Assembly: GCA_001771975.1 (NCBI GenBank)
Contig: MERE01000211.1
Span: 1-10,543, forward strand
Reading direction: 5' to 3'
DNA length: 10,543 nucleotides
Source of the DNA: Betaproteobacteria bacterium RIFCSPLOWO2_02_FULL_68_150
GTDB lineage: Bacteria > Pseudomonadota > Gammaproteobacteria > Burkholderiales > SG8-39
Shown here: positions 5,955 to 10,543 of the stretch, piece after piece
Position numbering within the stretch: the first letter of the stretch is position 1
Layout of the letters: each line of letters begins with the position of its first letter
Position numbers and translations under genes: made by a program
Notes under the pieces: generated by a model
Databases searched by the model: none
What the model saw: only the letters and a program-made list of their open reading frames with translations
Told to the model about the DNA's origin: nothing

Positions 5955-8025
5955 GCATCAGCCCTCGCAGCCTGGCCAGAAACCGGTCCCACGCATTGGG
6001 GTTTTGCACGATCTCGGCGCGGTAGAACGACGGGCAGAGCACCGCGGCGTCGGCGTTCTCGCCGCACAGGCCGCAGCCTACACAGCCCTCGATCACGGTG
6101 GCCACCGGGTCCGAGCGCAGCGGATCGGGGTTGTCCTTGACCGTGAGGGTGGGGCAGCCCGAGAGCCGGATGCAGGAATGGTCCCCGGTGCAGGTGTCTT
6201 CGTCTACGCCGTACTTGACCCGAACCTCGCGCCGGCCCTGGGCGATTGCGGCCGCGACCTGGGGCCGCAGCCGGCGCTGGCGCTCCAGCTGGCACTCGCC
6301 GTCGGCGATGATGACCTTGAGGCCCGCCTCGGGTGTGGTCATCGCTTTCTTCAGCGTCTGCCTCATCTCGCCTACGTGATAGGAGTGCACGGTGCGCATC
6401 CACTTCACGCCCAGGCCGCCTAGCGCGCGCTCGATCGACATGTCGGCGGCCTTGTGCTCGCTGTGCTGCGCGGAGGAGGGCAGTTCCTGCGCCCCGGTGG
6501 CCGCGCTGTAGCCGTTCTTCATGATCAGCAGGATGCCGTCGCCCTTGTTGAACACTGCGTTCGCCACCCCCGAGGTGAGGCCGTTGTGCCAGAAGCCGCC
6601 GTCGCCCATGATGGTGACGGTGCGTTTGCCGAACATCGCGTGCACCGCCGAATTGGAAGCGAGCCCGAGACCGTAACCGAGCACGGTGTGGCCGATCTCG
6701 AACGGCGGCAGGGTGGCAAAAGTGTGGCAGCCGATATCGGCCGAGACGTGGTATTTGCCGAGGTCCTTCTCCACCAGCTTCATTGCCGCGAACACCGGGC
6801 GCTCGGGACAGCCGGTGCAAAAGCCCGGCGGCCGCGCGGGCAGTCCCGCGCCCAGCAGCTCGCGCGCCTTGTTCCTGGGTTGGGTGATCGACTGCAGTGC
6901 CTGAAGGCAATCGAGGAAGCGCGCGATGCCGCCGACCACGGCCTCGCCCGTGTATTCGCCCGCCATCGGCAGCACGTCCTTGCCGTGCACCTTGACCGCT
7001 TCGATGGCGTGGCGCCGCAGTGTGGCGAGCACCGCGTCCTCGATGTAGGCGGGCTGGCCTTCCTCTACGATCAGCACCGCGCGCTTGCCGCCGCAGAAGG
7101 CGACGATTTCCTCGGGGACGAGCGGGTAGGTCACGTTCAGGCAGTAAATCGGCACCTGGGTGGCGCCGAAAGCGTCGGCCAGGCCGAGCTGCTGCAGGGC
7201 GCGGATGGTGGCGTTATAGAGGCCGCCCTGGCAGACGATGCCGACATCCGAACGTTTACCGGCGAATACTTCGTTGAGATGGCGTTCGCGCACGAACCGG
7301 ACTGCCGCCGGCCAGCGCACCTCGATCTTGTGCTTCTCCTGCGCATAGGTGGCGGGGGGCAGGCTGATGCGGGCAAAATCGAAATCCGGGCGCTCGAGGA
7401 AAGCCCGCTTGGAATAGCGCGCCGCGCGGTTCTTCCGGGTCGCGAACGTTCCCTGGACATGGCAGGCGCGGATGCGCAGCTCGAGCATCACCGGCGTGTT
7501 CGACGCTTCCGACAATTCGAACCCCTGTTCCACCATCTCCACGATCTTCGCCAGGTTGGGGCGCGGATCGAGCAGCCAGAGCTGCGACTTCATCGCGAAG
7601 GCGTGGCTGCGCTCCTGGATGATCGAGGCGCCCTCGCCGTAATCCTCGCCCAACACGATCAGCGCGCCGCCCTTGACACCCGCCGAAGCGAGGTTGGAAA
7701 GCGCATCCGACGCCACATTGGTCCCTACGGTGGACTTGAACGTCACCGCGCCGCGCACGGGATAGTTGATGGAAGCGCCGAGCATCGCCGCGGCGCCGGC
7801 CTCGGAGGCGTTCGTTTCCACGTGGATGCCCAGTTCGTCCAGGATGTCGCGCGCGTCGCTCAACACGTCCATCAGGTGCGAAACCGGCGCCCCCTGATAG
7901 CCGCCCACATAGGACACGCCCGACTGCAGCAGCGCCTTGGTCACGGCGAGGATGCCTTCGCCGCGAAAGATCGCGCCCTCGCCCAGCCTGAGCTGCTCCA
8001 CTTCTTCCTTGAACGAGCGTTCCAT
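5935..8025 (-). CDS. iorA: Indolepyruvate:ferredoxin oxidoreductase-like alpha subunit, first copy
   Basis: A 696-residue ThDP-dependent 2-oxo acid:ferredoxin oxidoreductase alpha subunit, colinear with the next gene. Motifs: GGYQGAPVSHLMDV (41-54), GFCTGCPERPVFAA (401-414), ADIGCHTFATLPPF (429-442), the ThDP/Mg site GDGGFWHNG (474-482) with MKNGYSAATGAQ (502-513), and a C-terminal iron-sulfur domain with Cys612, Cys618, Cys624, Cys648, Cys651, Cys654 and Cys664. The first cluster motif reads C-x2-D-x2-C-x5-CP, with Asp615 where Cys is usual. It probably acts in the cytoplasm with the IorB product. The ATG at 8025 begins 2 bp after the dctM stop; a longer open frame extends to 8247 but runs through dctM in another frame and is rejected as a start. 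The Shine-Dalgarno is poor, so translation may depend on coupling to dctM, which is frameshifted. The last 20 bp overlap the start of iorA2. Confidence 0.9.
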   Translation of the reverse strand: MERSFKEEVEQLRLGEGAIFRGEGILAVTKALLQSGVSYVGGYQGAPVSHLMDVLSDARDILDELGIHVETNASEAGAAAMLGASINYPVRGAVTFKSTVGTNVASDALSNLASAGVKGGALIVLGEDYGEGASIIQERSHAFAMKSQLWLLDPRPNLAKIVEMVEQGFELSEASNTPVMLELRIRACHVQGTFATRKNRAARYSKRAFLERPDFDFARISLPPATYAQEKHKIEVRWPAAVRFVRERHLNEVFAGKRSDVGIVCQGGLYNATIRALQQLGLADAFGATQVPIYCLNVTYPLVPEEIVAFCGGKRAVLIVEEGQPAYIEDAVLATLRRHAIEAVKVHGKDVLPMAGEYTGEAVVGGIARFLDCLQALQSITQPRNKARELLGAGLPARPPGFCTGCPERPVFAAMKLVEKDLGKYHVSADIGCHTFATLPPFEIGHTVLGYGLGLASNSAVHAMFGKRTVTIMGDGGFWHNGLTSGVANAVFNKGDGILLIMKNGYSAATGAQELPSSAQHSEHKAADMSIERALGGLGVKWMRTVHSYHVGEMRQTLKKAMTTPEAGLKVIIADGECQLERQRRLRPQVAAAIAQGRREVRVKYGVDEDTCTGDHSCIRLSGCPTLTVKDNPDPLRSDPVATVIEGCVGCGLCGENADAAVLCPSFYRAEIVQNPNAWDRFLARLRGLMHGTPVH
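5962..5966 (-). promoter_or_regulatory. Ribosome binding site of iorA2 inside the end of iorA1
   Basis: GAGGG on the minus strand lies 7 bp before the iorA2 ATG at 5954 and inside the final codons of iorA1. It supports this start and lets iorA2 be translated from its own site as well as by coupling. A second ATG at 5958-5956 is in the iorA1 frame and is not a start. Confidence 0.5.
5981..6318 (-). repeat. Near-identical 338-bp segment shared by the two iorA genes, copy in iorA1
   Basis: Partner of 3895-4232, with four mismatches and no gaps. It encodes residues 570-682 of iorA1, covering the LERQRRLRPQV linker and all seven iron-sulfur cysteines. Immediately outside it the two genes show many synonymous and non-synonymous differences, including different C-terminal tails (ARLRGLMHGTPVH here, DRIRNAVLPA in iorA2). 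Confidence 0.93.
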
Positions 8026-8027
8026 GT

Positions 8028-9385
8028 TCAGCCGATCTTCGAAGGCAGCCAGGTCGCAACCCCGGGCACCAGGAAAATGACCATGAGCACGACCAGGCTG
8101 ATCAGCACATACGGTACCACTCCGCGGTAGATGTGCACCATGGTCACCTGCGGCGGCGAGACGCTTTTCATCGTCATGAGGAGCAGCCCGTGCGGCGGCA
8201 GGAGCAGTCCGAGCTGCATGCAGATGAGGAACATCACGCCGAACCACACCGGATCGACGCCGAGCTGCTGCACCACCGGCATGAAGATCGGCAACGTGAT
8301 CAGCATCATGCTCACCTGGTCTACGAAAACGCCCAGCAGGATCAGCACCAGCATCATCGCCGCGATGACCGCCTGCGGCGAAAGACCCTGGCCCACGATC
8401 GTGGAAACAAGGCCGTTGGATGCGCCCGAGAAACTCAGGATCTGCGAGAACGTGGTGGCGCCTACGATGATGAAGAGGATCATCCCCGAGATCGCCATCG
8501 TCCCTTGCAGCGCGGCGAGCAGGTTCGAGCGCGAGAGTGCCCGGTAGGCTGCGGCGAGCGCTACGGTAGCGAACGCGCCGATCGCGGCGGACTCGGTGGG
8601 CGTCGCCCAGCCCGCCGCCATCGACGCCACGACCAGCGCGAAGATCGATACCAGCCCGCCGCCATCGACGCCACGACCAGCGCGAAGATCGATACCAGCG
8701 GGATCACGTAGCGCACGAAGAGCCCGTACTTTTCCCAGCCGCGAAAGTTCTCGACGCGAGCGGCGGGCGCGAGCGCCGGCTCGAGCTTCACGCGGGCGAC
8801 GATATACACGACGAAGATCACCGCCAGGATGAGCCCCGGGGTGATGCCGCCGATGAGCAGCTTGGAGATCGAGATCCCCGAGAGGCTCCCGAGCAGCACG
8901 GTGAGCGCGGAGGGCGGGATCAGCATGTCCACGGCACCGATCGCCATGATCGGCCCGGTGGCCATGGTCGGGTGGTAGCCGCGCGCGAGCATCACCGGCA
9001 CCATCAGGCTGCCGAGCATCGCGGTGGTGGCGATGGTCGAGCCCGAGATTGCCGAGAAAACCGTGCCGGCGACGACCGCGACCACCGCGAGGCGACCCGG
9101 CACCTGGCGCACCAGGCGCTCGATGCCGTCGATCACGTTGACCGCGAGCCCGGTGTGGAACAGCACCTCGCCCATCAGGACGAAGAGCGGGATCGGCGTC
9201 AGCGCAAAGCTGGCCACCGACGCCACGGCATTGCGCGAAAGCTGCACCAGTCCCGCCTCGCCGCCCATCCACACCGCGGCGCCGACCAGATTGACGGCGA
9301 GGAAGGTGAACGCTACGGGCAGCCCGAGAAACAGCAGCAAGGTCGAACCGCCGAGCAGCAGCCAGGCCGCGAACTGCCAATCCAT
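8028..9385 (-). pseudogene. dctM: TRAP transporter large permease DctM, frameshifted by a 44-bp tandem duplication
   Basis: The DctM subunit forms the membrane channel of a TRAP transporter. Frame 1 starts at ATG 9385 and encodes a normal N-terminal half (MDWQFAAWLLLGG onwards), including GSTIATTAMLGSLMVPVMLA (115-134), up to Trp245. It then reads 29 unrelated residues to a TAG at 8561-8563. The second half, from VSIFALVVASMAAGW through the typical LPPHGLLL stretch to the TGA at 8028, is in another frame. The cause is an exact 44-bp tandem duplication (8607-8699). Deleting one unit leaves 1314 bp, a 437-residue protein of normal family length. As it stands the product is 274 residues and lacks about half the membrane segments. 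The start is 1 bp after the dctQ stop; iorA1 begins 2 bp after this gene's end. A sequencing or assembly error could also produce this. Confidence 0.9.
8607..8699. repeat. 44-bp perfect tandem duplication inside dctM
   Basis: Two adjacent copies begin at 8607 and 8651. Matching with a 44-bp period continues through 8655/8699, so 49 bp match exactly and the first mismatches are at 8606/8650 and 8656/8700. The unit encodes VSIFALVVASMAAGW on the minus strand, and this peptide appears twice, once in each frame. Because 44 is not a multiple of three, the second copy shifts the frame. The absence of any mismatch between copies indicates a very recent event or an artefact. Confidence 0.95.
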
Positions 9386-9386
9386 G

Positions 9387-9914
9387 TCAGGCGGAGGAAA
9401 CCGCGTCCTCGCGCGGCGTGCGCGGGCCCAGCCACAGGCGCCGCATCCTGAAGAGCAGTTCCACCGACAGCAGCAGGAACGCCACCGGCAGCGGCGCGAG
9501 CGTCCACCATTCGGGCAGCACCAGCGTCTTGATCGAGATCGAGCCCTGCGAAAAACTCTCCCAGGCAGCGCGCGTGGCGTAGATCGCGACGCATACGCAG
9601 CAGGCGAGCGCGATGGCGTCGCAAAGCCACTCGCACGCCCAACCGGCCCGTGCGGGCAGCGCACGCAGCACGATGTCCACCCGGATGTGCCTGCCCTCGC
9701 GCAGCAGCCAGGGCGCGGCGAGCATCGTGACGACGTAGAGCGTCGTCTCCGAGAGTTCGTTCGACCAGGGCAGCCCCTGCACGCCCGGGATGAGCGCTAC
9801 GTTGCGCAGGAGCACGTCGGCGCAGATCATCAGCGTCATCGCGCCGAGCAGCGCGCAGGCTGCGAGCGCGAACGCCTCCAGCACCTTTCCCCAGGCGAGC
9901 GAGAGGCGCTCCAA
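9387..9914 (-). CDS. dctQ: TRAP transporter small permease DctQ
   Basis: A 175-residue small membrane subunit of a TRAP transporter. It pairs with DctM in the inner membrane to take up organic acids using a sodium or proton gradient and a periplasmic binding protein. Four hydrophobic segments are visible, at about 12-38, 56-71, 96-116 and 137-157, the usual topology. The loop REGRHIRVDI (72-81) is the family's recognisable motif, and the basic RMRRLW follows the last helix. The start is TTG at 9914; GGAAG (9921-9925) lies 6 bp upstream. A GTG at 9884 is a less likely alternative because the purine run before it is too close. The gene starts 3 bp after the dctP stop and ends 1 bp before dctM. 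The ligand cannot be deduced. Confidence 0.9.
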   Translation of the reverse strand: MERLSLAWGKVLEAFALAACALLGAMTLMICADVLLRNVALIPGVQGLPWSNELSETTLYVVTMLAAPWLLREGRHIRVDIVLRALPARAGWACEWLCDAIALACCVCVAIYATRAAWESFSQGSISIKTLVLPEWWTLAPLPVAFLLLSVELLFRMRRLWLGPRTPREDAVSSA

Positions 9915-9917
9915 GGG

Positions 9918-10543
9918 CTACTTCCGGGTGAACAGCTTCTGCATCTGCGGGCCGTACTGCGGCGAGAGCTTGATGATGCCCGCCCAGCCCGTGTCGTAGG
10001 CCTGCTGCACGTATTTCTTCGAGGTCGGTTCGTCGAAGCGGATGGTCTGGATTCCCGCTGCCGCCTGGCGTTTGATCTCCTCCTGCGCGTAGGCTTTCCA
10101 GAAGTCGTTGCGCCCTTCGAAATTGAGCGCCTGCAGCTGCAGGAATTCGCGCTGCTTGGCCGTAAGCGCGCGCCATTTCTTCAGGTTGACGATGAGCGAG
10201 ACCTCGGCGTCGTAGAAGCCGGGATCGACGCGGTACTTGGTCTTTTCATGCCAGTTGGCGTCGAAGATTCCCCCCACCGGCCAGCCGTAGCCGTCGACCA
10301 CGCCGCGCTCGAGCGCGGTGTAGACCTCGCCGGGCGCGGTCTGCATCACCGTCGCGCCCATCGAGCCGAAGAAGTCCCGGTAGACCGGCGTGATGCGGAT
10401 CTTGAGGCCCTTCAGATCGGGCGCCGTGATCGGCTTGTTGATGTAGAGGTGAAACGGCTGGTTCTCTACGATGCGGGCGAGGTAGAACATGTTGCCCTTC
10501 TCGCCCCAGATCTTGTTGACGAGGGCGAGCGCGCCGTTCCGGC
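9918..10543 (-). CDS. dctP: TRAP transporter periplasmic solute-binding protein DctP, 5' end beyond window
   Basis: The C-terminal 207 residues are visible; the frame is open to the right edge (RNGALALVNKIWGEKGN precedes the first internal Met), so the N-terminus and signal peptide are outside. DctP proteins bind an organic acid in the periplasm and deliver it to DctQM. The typical core is present: LKGLKIRITPVYRDFFGSMG, whose Arg aligns with the carboxylate-binding Arg of the family, then TAPGEVYTALERGVVDGYGW, and the C-terminal region with KKWRALTAKQREFLQ. It is followed after 3 bp by dctQ, the normal order. Ligands range from C4-dicarboxylates to aromatic and 2-oxo acids and cannot be assigned here. 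The operon context suggests an aromatic or 2-oxo acid, by inference only. Confidence 0.92.
   Translation of the reverse strand, partial: RNGALALVNKIWGEKGNMFYLARIVENQPFHLYINKPITAPDLKGLKIRITPVYRDFFGSMGATVMQTAPGEVYTALERGVVDGYGWPVGGIFDANWHEKTKYRVDPGFYDAEVSLIVNLKKWRALTAKQREFLQLQALNFEGRNDFWKAYAQEEIKRQAAAGIQTIRFDEPTSKKYVQQAYDTGWAGIIKLSPQYGPQMQKLFTRK
9921..9925 (-). promoter_or_regulatory. Ribosome binding site supporting the TTG start of dctQ
   Basis: GGAAG on the minus strand overlaps the end of dctP and lies 6 bp before TTG at 9914. No ATG is available in frame near this point, so this site supports the TTG start over GTG at 9884. Confidence 0.45.

Noticed and set aside
3895..6318. The duplicated 338-bp block as an insertion sequence or other mobile repeat
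   Set aside because: Both copies are in the same frame at homologous positions of paralogous genes, without terminal inverted repeats or target duplications.
5603..6910. Minus-strand open frame spanning the iorA1/iorA2 junction
   Set aside because: It is an off-frame reading of the end of iorA1 and the start of iorA2 with no coherent protein motif; the real frames explain the region fully.
2551..8130. Long plus-strand open frames of 460 to 680 codons opposite the ior genes (for example 2551-3939, 4092-6140, 6454-8130)
   Set aside because: They are antisense to well-recognised genes, are rich in Arg, His and Ala as expected of high-GC shadow frames, and show no domain motifs.
8026..8247. Upstream extension of iorA1 by 74 residues to a start at 8247
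   Set aside because: The extension lies within the dctM coding region in another frame and has no family similarity; paralog iorA2 begins at the equivalent MER start.
8561..8699. Programmed ribosomal frameshift in dctM
   Set aside because: No slippery heptamer is apparent, and the frame change is fully explained by the 44-bp duplication, which repeats the same peptide in both frames.

Overview
This is a high-GC window in which every supportable gene lies on the minus strand, so transcription runs from position 10543 towards 1. Gene content (TRAP transporter, proteobacterial IorA/IorB-type oxidoreductase, gentisate-type ring-cleavage dioxygenase) and GC-rich codon use suggest a betaproteobacterium, probably of Burkholderiales type. 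That placement is inference; there is no phylogenetic marker in the window.

Layout in transcription order: a tripartite TRAP transporter (dctP, cut by the window edge; dctQ; dctM), two tandem paralogous alpha subunits of an indolepyruvate:ferredoxin oxidoreductase-like enzyme (iorA1, iorA2), one beta subunit (iorB), a gentisate 1,2-dioxygenase, an arylformamidase-like alpha/beta hydrolase, and a transglutaminase-like gene that starts at TTG and runs off the left edge. Gaps are 1 to 3 bp, or the genes overlap by 4 to 20 bp. The only real gap is 35 bp, in front of the dioxygenase. This looks like a single operon whose promoter lies outside the window. No promoter, terminator, tRNA, rRNA, CRISPR array or insertion sequence is visible, and no stretch above 300 bp lacks a gene.

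A plausible joint role is uptake of an organic (probably aromatic) acid by the TRAP system, oxidative decarboxylation of a 2-oxo acid to an acyl-CoA by the Ior proteins with electrons passed to ferredoxin, and oxygen-dependent ring cleavage of a dihydroxybenzoate. The actual substrate and the links between steps cannot be read from the sequence.

Two features stand out. First, dctM carries an exact 44-bp tandem duplication that shifts the frame and truncates the permease; removing one copy restores a normal 437-residue protein. Second, the two iorA genes, clearly diverged over most of their length, are almost identical (334 of 338 bp) across the 3' segment encoding the iron-sulfur domain. This is the footprint expected of recent gene conversion between tandem paralogs. 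The shared iron-sulfur domain also has an Asp where the second Cys of the first cluster motif is expected.
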